Below are positions 1 to 9,320 of a stretch of DNA of 64,000 nt, piece after piece. Location of the stretch: the NCBI RefSeq assembly GCF_014207745.1, contig NZ_JACHJB010000002.1:1798001-1862000 (forward strand), read 5' to 3'. Under the pieces are notes generated by a model that worked only from the letters and a program-made list of their open reading frames with translations, was not told the DNA's origin and searched no databases. Source of the DNA: Nonomuraea muscovyensis. GTDB taxonomy: Bacteria; Actinomycetota; Actinomycetes; Streptosporangiales; Streptosporangiaceae. A program made the position numbers and the translations under genes. Every line of letters starts with the position of its first letter. The first letter of the stretch is position 1.

Positions 1-41
1 GCCTGCGATGAGCATCTGCCTCAGCTGATCTCGTCAAAAAA

Positions 42-107
42 GCCAATGGGAATGTAACCGAAGGGTACCGGTGCGGGTCGCCGGGCTGCGAATCATTACC
101 CATTGGC
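42..107. promoter_or_regulatory. Inverted repeat upstream of the cyclophilin gene
   Basis: GCCAATGGG (42-50) is matched by its exact reverse complement CCCATTGGC (99-107), with a 48-nt spacer. It lies in the 154-nt leader before the cyclophilin start. It could be a protein-binding site pair. The spacer is long for a hairpin, and no other site is recognisable in this leader. Confidence 0.25.
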
Positions 108-154
108 CGATACGATTCGCCCACCTCAGTCGATTCACTATGGGAGGCAAAGCG

Positions 155-1039
155 GTGGCCACGGGGAAGGACCGGCAGAAGCAGCTGGCACGCGAGCACC
201 ACGAGCGGCAACTGCAGCGCCGCATCGAGCGCGAGCAGCAGTCCAGGCGCACCGCGATCATCGGCTCCACGGTGGGGGTCGTGGTCGTGGTCGGCGGCAT
301 CGTGGCCGCGGTCGCGCTGCTGGGCGGTGACCCGCAGCCCGACGCCGCGGCCTCGCCGTCCGCGTCCGCGCCGGCGCAGGAGACCTCGGCCCCCTCGGCC
401 TCCCCCGCCGCGGGCCCCAAGCCGTACGACGCCAAGACCGGCACCTGCGACTACGTCGCCGACCCGACGGGCGGCACCGTCAAGGACGTGGGCCTGCCGC
501 CGAAGAAGGCCGGCACCAAGCCCGCCACGAAGACCATGACGCTCAAGACCAACCTGGGCGACATCGAGGTCAAGCTGGACAACGCCAAGGCGCCGTGCAC
601 GGTCAACTCGCTGGAGTTCCTGGCCGACAAGAACTACTACGACGGCAGCAAGTGCCACCGGCTGGGCAGCGACCAGTTCCCGATGCTGCAGTGCGGCGAC
701 CCGAAGGCCAAGGCCGACGGGAAGAACCCGACCGACGGGCAGGGCGGCCCCGGCTACGTGATGGCCGAGGAGAACCTCGAGGGCGCCACCTACAAGCGCG
801 GTGTGATGGCGATGGCCAAGACGCAGGCCCCGGGCAGCACCGGCAGCCAGTTCTTCCTGGTGTACGGCGACATCGGCCTCACCCCTGATTACACGCCGGT
901 GGGTACGATCACGAAGGGACTCGACATCCTGGACAAGGTGAACAAGGCGGGCGTCATGGCAGGCTCGGGCGGGGACGGCACCGGGGCTCCCAAGGAGACG
1001 GTCGAAATCAAAGACGTGACAATCGCTGGCAAGAGCTGA
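155..1039 (+). CDS. Membrane-anchored cyclophilin-type peptidyl-prolyl cis-trans isomerase
   Basis: Seen: 294 aa. A basic, Arg/Gln-rich N-terminus is followed by one hydrophobic segment (about residues 33-57), an Ala/Ser/Pro-rich linker, and a cyclophilin fold from about residue 130 (TNLGDIEVKL, AKTQAPGSTGSQFFLVYGD, GLDILDKV). The GTG start is chosen because GGGAGG lies 7 nt upstream; an in-frame ATG at 140 is possible but would bury that site. Known: extracytoplasmic cyclophilins of this shape assist protein folding by isomerising prolyl bonds. Inferred: type II membrane topology with the enzyme domain outside. The next gene follows after about 60 nt on the same strand. Confidence 0.9.
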   Translation: MATGKDRQKQLAREHHERQLQRRIEREQQSRRTAIIGSTVGVVVVVGGIVAAVALLGGDPQPDAAASPSASAPAQETSAPSASPAAGPKPYDAKTGTCDYVADPTGGTVKDVGLPPKKAGTKPATKTMTLKTNLGDIEVKLDNAKAPCTVNSLEFLADKNYYDGSKCHRLGSDQFPMLQCGDPKAKADGKNPTDGQGGPGYVMAEENLEGATYKRGVMAMAKTQAPGSTGSQFFLVYGDIGLTPDYTPVGTITKGLDILDKVNKAGVMAGSGGDGTGAPKETVEIKDVTIAGKS

Positions 1040-1099
1040 CGTAATACAACTAGGGACGACAAGTCCCGAAGGGTCTGATGGAAAGTGCAGGAGGACACG

Positions 1100-2329
1100 G
1101 TGAGCACCGACCCGTGGGGCCGGGTAGACGACGACGGCACCGTCTACGTGCGTACGGCTGAGGGAGAGCGCGCCGTCGGCTCCTGGCAGGCCGGTGAACC
1201 CGAGGAAGCGCTGGCATACTTCCATCGCAAGTACGACGAGCTGGCCGGCCAGGTCCAGCTGCTGGAGCAGCGGGTCAGGGGCACCGACCTGGCCCCGGCG
1301 CAGGCCGAGGCGAGCATCGTCAAGCTGCGCGAGGCCGTCGCCGAGGCCCACGCCGTCGGCGACCTCGCCGCGCTGACGGCCCGCCTGGACGGGCTGTCGG
1401 AGCTGGTCGCGCACCGCCGCGAGGAGGTCAAGGCGGCGCGCGAGCAGGCGCGGGCCGAGGCCAGGGAGGTCAAGGAGCGCATCGTCGCCGAGGCCGAGCG
1501 CATCGCCGACGAGACCACGCACTGGAAGTCCGGCGGCGAGCGGCTGCGCCAGCTCGTCGAGGAGTGGAAGGCCGCCGACCGCATCGACCGGGTCACCGAG
1601 GCGCAGCTGTGGAAGCGGATGTCGGCCGCCCGCACCGCGTTCGCCAAGCGACGCAAGGCCTACTTCGCCGGCCTCGACGAGCAGCGCGAGGGCATCCGGG
1701 CCGCCAAGGAGCAGATCGTCGCCGAGGCCGAGGCCATCGCCGACTCCACCGACTGGGGCGGCACGGCCGCCGTCTACCGGGAGCTCATGCAGCGCTGGAA
1801 GAGCGCCGGACGGGCCTCGCGCGAGGTGGAGGACGAGCTGTGGGCGCGGTTCAAGGGCGCCCAGGACCAGTTCTTCCAGGCGCGGTCGGCGGTGTTCGCC
1901 GAGCGTGACGCCTCGCTCGCGGCCAACGCCGAGGTCAAGGAGCTGCTTCTGGCCGAGGCCGAGAAGATCCTTCCGGTCACCGACGTGCGCGCCGCCCGCA
2001 CGACGCTGCGCCACCTCGTGGAGCGGTGGGAGGCGGCCGGGCCGGTGCCGCGCGAGCAGCGCGACCGCCTGGAGGGCGGGCTGCGGCGGGTGGACGACGC
2101 CGTCCGCAAGGCCGAGGAGGCCGAGTGGAAGCGCTCCAACCCCGAGGCGCGCGCCCGGGCGCAGAGCACGGTCGACCAGCTCCGCACCTCGATCGAGCAG
2201 CTCGAGAAGCGGCTGGCCAAGGCGGAGGCGGCCGGCCGGGCCAAGGACGTCAAGGAGGCGGAGGAGGCGCTGACCGCGCGCCGCTCGTGGCTGGAGGAGG
2301 CCGAGCGCACGCTCGCCGAGTTCAGCTGA
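1100..2329 (+). CDS. DUF349 domain protein
   Basis: Seen: 409 aa. The N-terminus contains a short WGRVDDDGTVYVRT stretch, then long Glu/Ala/Arg-rich helices with repeated W-K-x-A-G/D units (about residues 150-340) and a C-terminal coiled coil. These W-K repeats are the hallmark of DUF349. The GTG start at 1100 is preferred over GTG 1085 because AGGAGG lies 5 nt upstream of it. Known: DUF349 proteins are widespread in actinobacteria and lack a settled function; cytoplasmic. It is followed by about 210 nt without a gene, and then by genes on the opposite strand that look unrelated to its neighbourhood. Confidence 0.85.
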   Translation: MSTDPWGRVDDDGTVYVRTAEGERAVGSWQAGEPEEALAYFHRKYDELAGQVQLLEQRVRGTDLAPAQAEASIVKLREAVAEAHAVGDLAALTARLDGLSELVAHRREEVKAAREQARAEAREVKERIVAEAERIADETTHWKSGGERLRQLVEEWKAADRIDRVTEAQLWKRMSAARTAFAKRRKAYFAGLDEQREGIRAAKEQIVAEAEAIADSTDWGGTAAVYRELMQRWKSAGRASREVEDELWARFKGAQDQFFQARSAVFAERDASLAANAEVKELLLAEAEKILPVTDVRAARTTLRHLVERWEAAGPVPREQRDRLEGGLRRVDDAVRKAEEAEWKRSNPEARARAQSTVDQLRTSIEQLEKRLAKAEAAGRAKDVKEAEEALTARRSWLEEAERTLAEFS

Positions 2330-2540
2330 CGTCCGCAAGGCGCCTCGGACGGCCTCGCGCGGCTCGCCGGGTCCGGCGCGGCTTCATGCGGTTGCCGAGG
2401 GCTTTCGCGAGCGACGGGGTCTCCCGCGGACACGCCCGGCCGCTGCGTGCCGCCCGAGCCGGGCGAGGGGGCTGCCGGTGGCAGTCGCGGACATCCGACG
2501 CGCATCGAAGATCCTTCCCTCATGCTCACCGGCGGCACCG

Positions 2541-3920
2541 CTAGACGGTCAGCCCGAGCGCCCGGAGGGTCAGGGCCAGGGACTCGTCCTGTTGTGCCGC
2601 GTAGAGCTCGAAGGGATCGTGCACGGGCCGCTCGATGGTCTCGGTGAGCCATCGCGCGTCGTAGTGGGCTCCGCCCACGGTGGCGTTCCGGGTGCCTTCG
2701 CCTGTGAGGTTGGATTGGAAGATCCCAGCGGCCGAGCGAGGCAGGAAGTCCTCGTAGACGATGGGGTGGGCGGTGATCCAGCCGTCTGCCAAGAGTCCGT
2801 CGACGTCCGCGGGTGGTTGCCGGCGGTCGCCGGGAGGTCTGGTGGCCGGCTGGTAGGTGAAGTAGGCCAGGCGCTCGGTGAGCAGCCGGCGCTCGTCGCC
2901 GGGGAAGCGGGCCTGCCAGATGCTCCGGGCTAGATCCTGCCTGGTGACGTGGGGATGGTCGGCGCTCCGCAGGTCGGTTTCGGTGACGAGCTCGTCGTAC
3001 AGGGCGCGGCCGGCCGGGGTGAGGGCGATGCCCCGGGCCTCGACCTCACCGAAGCGGACACGCAGCGACCCGGTGGTGACGCTGCCATCGGGTTCGCGGA
3101 ACTTCCTCGGCTCGGCGAGTGCGCGGAAGGAGGTCTGGCGCAGCAGGACGTCCGGGCCGTCCCAGCGCGGTGGGCCCTGGACATCATCGATCATGGCGAT
3201 GCCGCGGGCCGCCATGCGCTGGTAGAGCAGGTCGATGTCGAGCACGCGCGGCGTGAGGTGGTTGATGTGCGTGCTGGAGACGCCGCCTATGTCGGCGGCG
3301 ACGGCGGAGACGCGCTCCAGCTCCGCGTACCACGTGCGGTCCACCGGCTCGGCGGACAGCTTGAAGGCGACCACGGCGAGGGCGAGGAAGCGTTCGGCCT
3401 GCTCGTGCGGCAGCCCCGCGTCACGTTCGGCGCGGCGGGCCAGGTCGAGGAGCTCCGGCGTGAAGAGTTCGCGGCGGGAGAGGAACCTCTCCAGGCGGTC
3501 CTGCAGGTCGGCGTCGAAGAAGCGCCGGTCGGCGGTGGTGAGCAGCGAGGTGAAGACCCGGAACGGGTTGCGGGCCAGTTCGACGGCGTCGATGGGACGG
3601 AAAGCGGTGGAGATCACCGGTACCGCGCTGAAGGTCGCATCGCGCAGGTCGTAGAAGCCCACGGGGTACATGCCGAAGGCGGCGAAGATCTGGGCCGCCT
3701 GGCCCATCTCCAGCGGGGTGCCGACACGGATCGCACCGTGGCGTTCTGCCGTGATCCGGTCGATGCCGCCCAGACGCTCGGCGTCGGCGTTCTCACGCAT
3801 CACCTCGTGATTGACCTCGCCGGCGACGTCGAGGAGCGTGGTGTATGCGGGCACTTCGCTCCCGTACATGTCCGACAGGCGACGGGCGAATGCGGCGCGC
3901 AGCCGCCAGGTGGGAACCAT
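2541..3920 (-). CDS. hglS: 2-oxoadipate dioxygenase/decarboxylase, DUF1338/HglS family
   Basis: Seen: 459 aa, normal family length. The start has AGGAGG about 6 nt upstream. Candidate metal ligands are His61 (in ERHGAIRVGT), His218 or His221 (in STHINHLTPRVLD) and Glu292/294 (in RFGEVEARG). Known: HglS (YdcJ family, VOC-like fold) is an Fe(II) enzyme that converts 2-oxoadipate to D-2-hydroxyglutarate with O2, a late step of lysine breakdown. Inferred: the same role here. The divergent transcription unit just beyond the LysR gene encodes a YdiJ-like dehydrogenase that would consume the product. An alternative is a related VOC dioxygenase with another 2-oxo acid substrate. Confidence 0.8.
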   Translation of the reverse strand: MVPTWRLRAAFARRLSDMYGSEVPAYTTLLDVAGEVNHEVMRENADAERLGGIDRITAERHGAIRVGTPLEMGQAAQIFAAFGMYPVGFYDLRDATFSAVPVISTAFRPIDAVELARNPFRVFTSLLTTADRRFFDADLQDRLERFLSRRELFTPELLDLARRAERDAGLPHEQAERFLALAVVAFKLSAEPVDRTWYAELERVSAVAADIGGVSSTHINHLTPRVLDIDLLYQRMAARGIAMIDDVQGPPRWDGPDVLLRQTSFRALAEPRKFREPDGSVTTGSLRVRFGEVEARGIALTPAGRALYDELVTETDLRSADHPHVTRQDLARSIWQARFPGDERRLLTERLAYFTYQPATRPPGDRRQPPADVDGLLADGWITAHPIVYEDFLPRSAAGIFQSNLTGEGTRNATVGGAHYDARWLTETIERPVHDPFELYAAQQDESLALTLRALGLTV

Positions 3921-4050
3921 GCGAGCCTCCTGGGTGTCGTTCCACGGATCCGGGGCACGGCTCGGGTGGGGCCGCGGTTTCCAGCCTGGGAGCGGGGGCG
4001 GCGATTGGCCAAGACCCAGCAGGGCGGGAGCTGGTGGCCGCCAGACCAAG

Positions 4051-4983
4051 CTACGCTTGCCCTGGGTCCCCTGATACGGCGAGCCAGGGGTCGTCCGTGG
4101 CGACAGCCGCTTTGATCGCCCGCAGCGCGGGTTGCAGGAGCGGGTTGACGTTGGCCGCGCGGTGGGCCACGAGGACGCGGCGATGAGCCAGATGAGAGGC
4201 GATCGGCTCGGCATGGACGCGTTCGTCGGGCACGTGCCCCAACGCGGGCACGACAGCCACGCCCAACCCTGCCCCGACGAGTTGGCGCACGACGTCGTAG
4301 TTGTCGCTGCGCCGCGTTATGGCGGGCGCGAAGCCGGCGGCCGCGCACAGGCGCTCCAGTGAGATCGCGCCCGCCGTGCCCTCCCGGCTGGTGATCCACT
4401 GAGCCGCCCGGAGTGCCGGCAGTCGCGCCGTCGCCTCGCCGGCGTTCGCGCGCTGACGCTGCGTCAGGAGCAGCAGCGCCTCGCGCAGCAGTGGCACCGT
4501 CACCAGCCCCGCCGGCCACCGCTGAGGCACGTGCCCGTACTCGTACAGCAGGGCAGCGTCCAGCTCGCCGTTGACCAGCAGCTGGGCCAGTTCGTCCGGC
4601 TCGCCCTCCTCCAGCAGGATCTCCGCCGCGGGATGGCCTGCCACCAGGTCCGTCAGGGCGTCGGGCACCAGGCGCACGCTGGCCGTGGGGAAGCTGCCCA
4701 GCCGCAGGCGGCCTACTCGCCCGGCGGCCAGGTCACGTATCTCGTCCTCGAACTCCCCGAGCATCGCCAGCACGCGGCCGGCCCGCTCCACGAGCTGGTC
4801 GGCCGCCGCGGTCGGCCGGATGCCGTGGGCTTGCCGTTCGAACAGCAGAAGGCCGCACGCCCGCTCCAGGCCCGCCATCTGCTGTGACACGCCCGAGGAG
4901 GTGTAGCCGAGCTCGCGCGCCGCGATGGCGAACGAACCGGTGCGGCAGACCACCTCAAGGGTGCGCAGATGAGTCGGATTCAT
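4051..4983 (-). CDS. LysR-family transcriptional regulator
   Basis: Seen: 310 aa. N-terminal winged HTH (residues 1-60, HLRTLEVVCRTGSFAIAARE and SSGVSQQMAGLER), then a LysR substrate-binding domain. Two adjacent ATG codons (4986 and 4983) can start the protein. Known: LysR proteins usually control the divergent neighbour and respond to a pathway metabolite. Inferred: it controls the dehydrogenase gene starting at 5120 and perhaps hglS, which lies 130 nt downstream on the same strand. The region 4984-5119 between the divergent starts would hold the operator; no clear T-N11-A motif was singled out. Confidence 0.88.
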   Translation of the reverse strand: MNPTHLRTLEVVCRTGSFAIAARELGYTSSGVSQQMAGLERACGLLLFERQAHGIRPTAAADQLVERAGRVLAMLGEFEDEIRDLAAGRVGRLRLGSFPTASVRLVPDALTDLVAGHPAAEILLEEGEPDELAQLLVNGELDAALLYEYGHVPQRWPAGLVTVPLLREALLLLTQRQRANAGEATARLPALRAAQWITSREGTAGAISLERLCAAAGFAPAITRRSDNYDVVRQLVGAGLGVAVVPALGHVPDERVHAEPIASHLAHRRVLVAHRAANVNPLLQPALRAIKAAVATDDPWLAVSGDPGQA

Positions 4984-5119
4984 CATGAACCGGCTCCAGA
5001 CCAAGGAATGCTTGCTCTCACGGCTACAGGCTACCGGGCTTCTGGCTCTTGGCTCGCCGTGCCCCCTCCCCTCACGCTGGAGGGGAACTCCTCCGCATGA
5101 CTACGCCCCGGGGGCCACC

Positions 5120-7993
5120 ATGGCATCATCGGCCGGCGAGCCGATCCTGACCGCACTGCGCCGCGTCGTCCGCGGCGAGGTGACCGCCGATCGCGGCCGC
5201 CTCGCCCAGTACGCCGCGGACGCCTCCAACTATCGCCGCGTCCCGCTGGGCGTGGTCTTCCCGCTGGACCGCGAGGACGTCATCGCGGCCGTGGCGGCGT
5301 GCCGGCGCCACGGTGTGCCGCTGACCTGCCGCGGCGCCGGAACCAGCACCTCCGGCCAGGCGATCGGCTCCGGCCTCGTCCTGGACTTCTCCCGGCACTG
5401 CAACCGCATCCTGGACCTCGATCCGCGGGCGCGCACCGCCCGGGTCGAGCCGGGGCTGGTCCTGGACGACCTCCAGGCCGCAGCGGCCCAGCATGGCCTG
5501 GCCTTCGGTCCGGATCCGTCCACCCACAGCCGGTGCACCATCGGCGGCATGATCGGCAACAACGCCTGCGGGTCGCACTCCCTCGCCTGGGGGCGCACCA
5601 GCGACAACGTCATCGAGCTCGAAGTCCTCACCTACGGCGGGACGGTCCTCACCGTCGGGCCGACGACAACGAGCCAACTCGAGGACGCCATCGCCGAAGG
5701 AGGCGAACGCGGCCGACTGCTTGCCGGCGTACGCGACCTTGCGATGGAGAACCTGGGCACGTTGCGCACCGAGTTCGGCCGCTTCCCCCGGCAGGTCTCC
5801 GGGTACGCGCTGGAACACCTCCTGCCCGAAGCGCGGTTCAACCTGGCCCGCGCCCTGGTCGGCTCCGAAGGCACCTGCGCCGTGGTGCTGTCCGCCAAGC
5901 TCAGCCTGGTACGCCGCCCCCGCGCGCGGGCGCTGGCCGTGCTCGGGTACCCCGACGCGCCCGCCGCGGCGGACGCGGTGCCCGCCCTGGTGGAACGGGC
6001 GCCGATGACGCTCGAAGGCCTGGACCGGGCGCTGACCCGCATGGTCACCCGCCCGGCCGCGCTGGCGGCCGTCGAGCGCCTCCCTGCCGGCGATGCCTGG
6101 CTGTTCGCCGAGGTGGGGGCGGACACGCCCGACGAGGCCCGGCGCGCGGCGTCCGATCTCGCCACAGCGGCCGAGCGGACCGCCGGGTTCCTGGGCACGT
6201 ACGTCGCCACCGGCCCGGACGAGCAGCGGGCCCTGTGGGGGATCCGGGAGGACGGCGCGGGGCTGGCGACCCGGCTTCCCGACGGGTCCGAGGCGTGGCC
6301 CGGCTGGGAGGACGCCGCCGTTCCAGCCGAACGTCTCGGTGCCTACCTGCGCGACTTCAACGACCTCATGGCCCGCTATGGCTTGCAAGGGGCGGTATAC
6401 GGCCACTTCGGGGAGGGCTGCCTGCACGTCCGCCTTGACTTCGACTTCGAGACCCACGAAGGCACGAAGGCGTTTCGCGCCTTCCTGGCCGACGCCGCCC
6501 GCCTGGTCGCCGAGCACGGCGGCTCGCCCTCCGGGGAGCACGGCGACGGGCAGGCCCGCTCCGAGTTCCTGGGCCTGGTCTACAGCAGGCAGGCGGTGGA
6601 GCTGTTCGAGCGGTTCAAGCACCTCTGGGACCCCGGCGACAAGCTCAATCCCGGGGTGATCGTCCATCCTCGTCGCTCCGACCACGACCTGCGCGTCAGC
6701 CCGCGCCGCAGCACGATCCCGCTGCACACCACGTTCTCCTACCCCGACGACGGCGGCGACTTCGGCCGCGCGGTGCGCCGCTGCGTCGGCGTCGGCAAGT
6801 GCCTGACCGGAGGCTCCAGCGGATCGGTGATGTGTCCCAGCTACCGGGTGACCCGCGACGAACGCGACTCCACCCGGGGCCGTGCCCGGCTGCTGTACGA
6901 GATGGCGCAGGGGGAGCTGATCGACGACGGGTGGCGCTCCCGAGAGGTCCGCGACGCACTGGACCTGTGCCTGTCGTGCAAGGGGTGCAGCTCCGACTGC
7001 CCCGTGGGGGTCGACATGGCGACATACAAGTCGGAGTTCCTGCACCACCACTACCGCGGCCGCCTGCGCCCGCCGGCCCACTACTCCATGGGATGGCTGC
7101 CCGTGTGGTCCCGGCTCGCCGCCCGCGCCCCTCGTCTGGCCAATTCGGTCACCTGCTCGCCACTCGCGCCGCTGGTCAAGCGGCTCGGCGGGATCGCCCC
7201 GCAGCGTGGCATCCCCGCGTTCGCGAGCGAGAGCTTCCTCCACTGGTTCCGCCGCCGCGACGGCGCGCGGGAGGGCACCCCGGTGCTGCTGTGGGTCGAC
7301 TCGTTCAACAACCACTTCAGCCCGCACGTGCTGCGGGCCGCCGTCACCGTCCTGGAGGCCGCCGGCTTCCAGGTGCACGTGCCGCCCGGCACCCAGTGCT
7401 GCGGACTGACGTGGATCAGCACCGGCCAGCTCGGGGTCGCCCGCAGAGTGGCCGCGCGCGCCGTCGCGGCGCTGGAGACCCGGCCCGACGTGCCGGTCGT
7501 CGGTCTGGAACCGAGTTGCACCGCCGCCCTCCGCGGCGATCTGCCCAGGCTGCTGGACACCTCTGCCGCGCGCCGTACTGCCGGCCGCGTCAAGAGTTTG
7601 GCCGAGATTCTCCTCGAACACGCCCCGCACTACACGCCGCCGCGGATCGACGCCCGCTCCATCAGCCAGACACACTGCCACCAGCACGCCGAGGGCGGGT
7701 TCGACGCCGACGGCGAGATACTGCGGCGAGCGGGCGTGCACAACACCGTCCTGCGGTCCGGCTGTTGCGGGCTCGCCGGGAACTTCGGCTTCGAGCGCGG
7801 CCACTACGACGTCTCGGTCGCCGCCGCCGAGCAGACGCTGCTTCCCGCCGTGCGCGCCGCCGCCCCGGACACGCTGATCCTCGCCGACGGTTTCAGCTGC
7901 CGTACCCAGATCTCCCAGCTCAGCGACCGCACCGCCATACACCTCGCCGAACTCCTCGCCATCACGACCGCCCGAAGGAAACGCACGTCATGA
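5120..7993 (+). CDS. FAD/Fe-S dehydrogenase, YdiJ-like, probable D-2-hydroxyglutarate dehydrogenase
   Basis: Seen: 957 aa. FAD-binding type 4 domain (RGAGTSTSGQAIG, GMIGNNACGSHS), an FAD-oxidase C-terminal domain with HFGEGCLHVR, Fe-S motifs CLSCKGCSSDCPVG and C-x6-C...CPSY, and a C-terminal pair of CCG elements (GTQCCGL, SGCCGLAGN) with HCHQHAEG. The ATG is preceded by GGGGG at 6 nt. Known: E. coli YdiJ has this domain order and length and oxidises D-2-hydroxyglutarate to 2-oxoglutarate. Inferred: it acts directly after HglS. Alternatives are D-lactate or glycolate oxidation. Its stop overlaps the next start (ATGA), so the two are translationally coupled. Confidence 0.82.
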   Translation: MASSAGEPILTALRRVVRGEVTADRGRLAQYAADASNYRRVPLGVVFPLDREDVIAAVAACRRHGVPLTCRGAGTSTSGQAIGSGLVLDFSRHCNRILDLDPRARTARVEPGLVLDDLQAAAAQHGLAFGPDPSTHSRCTIGGMIGNNACGSHSLAWGRTSDNVIELEVLTYGGTVLTVGPTTTSQLEDAIAEGGERGRLLAGVRDLAMENLGTLRTEFGRFPRQVSGYALEHLLPEARFNLARALVGSEGTCAVVLSAKLSLVRRPRARALAVLGYPDAPAAADAVPALVERAPMTLEGLDRALTRMVTRPAALAAVERLPAGDAWLFAEVGADTPDEARRAASDLATAAERTAGFLGTYVATGPDEQRALWGIREDGAGLATRLPDGSEAWPGWEDAAVPAERLGAYLRDFNDLMARYGLQGAVYGHFGEGCLHVRLDFDFETHEGTKAFRAFLADAARLVAEHGGSPSGEHGDGQARSEFLGLVYSRQAVELFERFKHLWDPGDKLNPGVIVHPRRSDHDLRVSPRRSTIPLHTTFSYPDDGGDFGRAVRRCVGVGKCLTGGSSGSVMCPSYRVTRDERDSTRGRARLLYEMAQGELIDDGWRSREVRDALDLCLSCKGCSSDCPVGVDMATYKSEFLHHHYRGRLRPPAHYSMGWLPVWSRLAARAPRLANSVTCSPLAPLVKRLGGIAPQRGIPAFASESFLHWFRRRDGAREGTPVLLWVDSFNNHFSPHVLRAAVTVLEAAGFQVHVPPGTQCCGLTWISTGQLGVARRVAARAVAALETRPDVPVVGLEPSCTAALRGDLPRLLDTSAARRTAGRVKSLAEILLEHAPHYTPPRIDARSISQTHCHQHAEGGFDADGEILRRAGVHNTVLRSGCCGLAGNFGFERGHYDVSVAAAEQTLLPAVRAAAPDTLILADGFSCRTQISQLSDRTAIHLAELLAITTARRKRTS

Positions 7994-9147
7994 CGGACAC
8001 GCTCGCGCTTATCGACGAATGGGGACCGGAGAAGGTGGTGGTCGTCTCGCACCGCCGAAGTGGGATGAAGGGCGTGCTGGTCATCGACAACACCGCCCGC
8101 GGCACCGGCAAGGGCGGCACCAGGATGAGCCCGCACGTCACCGTCGGTGAGGTCGCCCGCCTCGCCAGGGTCATGACCTGGAAATGGGCCGCCGTCGACA
8201 TGTTCCACGGCGGCGCGAAGGCGGGGATCGCCGCCGATCCCGCCTCTCCGGACAAGGAGGCGATCCTGCGCGCCTTCGTACGCGCGCTGTCCAACGAGGT
8301 CCCCCGCGAGTACGTCCTCGGCCTGGACGTGGGCCTGACCGAGCGGGACGCGGCGATCATCCAGGACGAGCTCGGAGACCGGGGCGCCGCCGTCGGCACA
8401 CCGCAGGAGCTGGGCGGCGTCCCGTACGACGCGCTCGGCATCACCGGGTACGGCGTCGCGGAGGCCGCCGACGCGGCGGCCGGGGCGAGCGGGTTCTCCC
8501 TGGCCACTGCCAGGGTGTCCATTCAGGGCTTCGGCGCCGTCGGCGCCGCCGCCGCCCGGCGTCTGGCGGAGCTCGGCGCGAGCGTCGTGGCCGTCTCCAC
8601 TGCCCGCGGTGCCCTGCACGACCCAGCCGGCCTGGACGTCGAGCGTCTGGTCAAGCTGCGCGAGACTTACGGGGACTCCCTGATCGACGAGTACGGCTCG
8701 GTCCCCGTCCGCGCCCCGGGCACCGAACTGCTCGTGCCGTGTGACATCCTCGTGCCCGCCGCTCTGCAGGACGTCATCGACGCCGATCTCGCCACCCGCC
8801 TGCGGGCACGGCTCGTCGTCGAGGCGGCCAACCTGCCCACGTCCCCCCAGGCGCAGCGAGTCCTGGCGGAGCGGGGCGTCGGCATCGTGCCCGACTTCAT
8901 CGCGAACGCCGGCGGCGTGGTGGCCGCGGGATTCGCCATGGAAGCCCGCTACTCGCCCTTCCGGCCTGACCCGGCACGGATCTTCCCGCTCGTCTCGGCC
9001 AAGCTGCGCGACAACACCGAAGCGGTTCTGGCGACGGCCCGTACCTGCGGCATGCGGCCCCACGAGGCGGCGCGCACGATCGCCCAGGACAGGGTCCGTG
9101 CCGCCATGGGGCTCAAGGGCCGCGTTCCCCTCGCGGAGCGGGCATGA
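7990..9147 (+). CDS. Glu/Leu/Phe/Val-type amino acid dehydrogenase
   Basis: Seen: 385 aa. N-terminal dimerisation and substrate domain with the catalytic-lysine motif MFHGGAKAGI, a Rossmann domain with SIQGFGAVGAAAARRL, and a C-terminal NAGGVVAAGF. Known: the family reversibly deaminates amino acids to 2-oxo acids with NAD(P). Inferred: in this operon the substrate may be 2-aminoadipate (giving 2-oxoadipate for HglS) or glutamate (recycling amino groups through 2-oxoglutarate); the sequence alone does not decide. Coupled by a 4-nt overlap to the upstream dehydrogenase and by another to the tiny downstream gene. Confidence 0.85.
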   Translation: MTDTLALIDEWGPEKVVVVSHRRSGMKGVLVIDNTARGTGKGGTRMSPHVTVGEVARLARVMTWKWAAVDMFHGGAKAGIAADPASPDKEAILRAFVRALSNEVPREYVLGLDVGLTERDAAIIQDELGDRGAAVGTPQELGGVPYDALGITGYGVAEAADAAAGASGFSLATARVSIQGFGAVGAAAARRLAELGASVVAVSTARGALHDPAGLDVERLVKLRETYGDSLIDEYGSVPVRAPGTELLVPCDILVPAALQDVIDADLATRLRARLVVEAANLPTSPQAQRVLAERGVGIVPDFIANAGGVVAAGFAMEARYSPFRPDPARIFPLVSAKLRDNTEAVLATARTCGMRPHEAARTIAQDRVRAAMGLKGRVPLAERA

Positions 9148-9320
9148 CAGCGGCGCACCACCTGGCCGGGCAGAGCGCCACATCCGAAAGCGCCACGTCC
9201 GGAAGCAGCGCATCGCGCTGCCACTGCGGCCGGGTCCTGAATCACTGCATGGGCTGCGAGAGCCTCCGCTGCTTTGGCTGCGACCCCTACCGCTCCGATG
9301 ACTGCGACCTCCTTTCCTGA
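9144..9320 (+). CDS. 58-aa Cys-rich small protein, unknown
   Basis: Seen: the ATG overlaps the stop of the amino acid dehydrogenase gene (ATGA), and the frame stays open for 58 codons. The end overlaps the start of the TrkA-like gene by 23 nt. The N-terminal half is Ser/Thr/Ala-rich. The C-terminal half has seven Cys: SRCHCGRVLNHCMGC and then SLRCFGCDPYRSDDC. The C-x-C and C-x2-C spacings suggest a zinc or Fe-S knuckle. I do not recognise the family. Overlap on both sides implies translational coupling, which favours a real gene. Possible roles are a small electron carrier for the neighbouring flavoenzyme or a metal sensor; neither is shown. Confidence 0.6.
   Translation: MTAAHHLAGQSATSESATSGSSASRCHCGRVLNHCMGCESLRCFGCDPYRSDDCDLLS

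Noticed and set aside
34..444. Minus-strand frame opposite the cyclophilin N-terminus
   Set aside because: Low-complexity Ala/Ser/Arg/Cys translation, antisense to a well-supported gene.
5126..7942. 938-codon open frame antisense to the FAD/Fe-S dehydrogenase
   Set aside because: High-GC shadow frame: Gly/Ala/Arg-rich, no domains, and the plus strand has complete family motifs.
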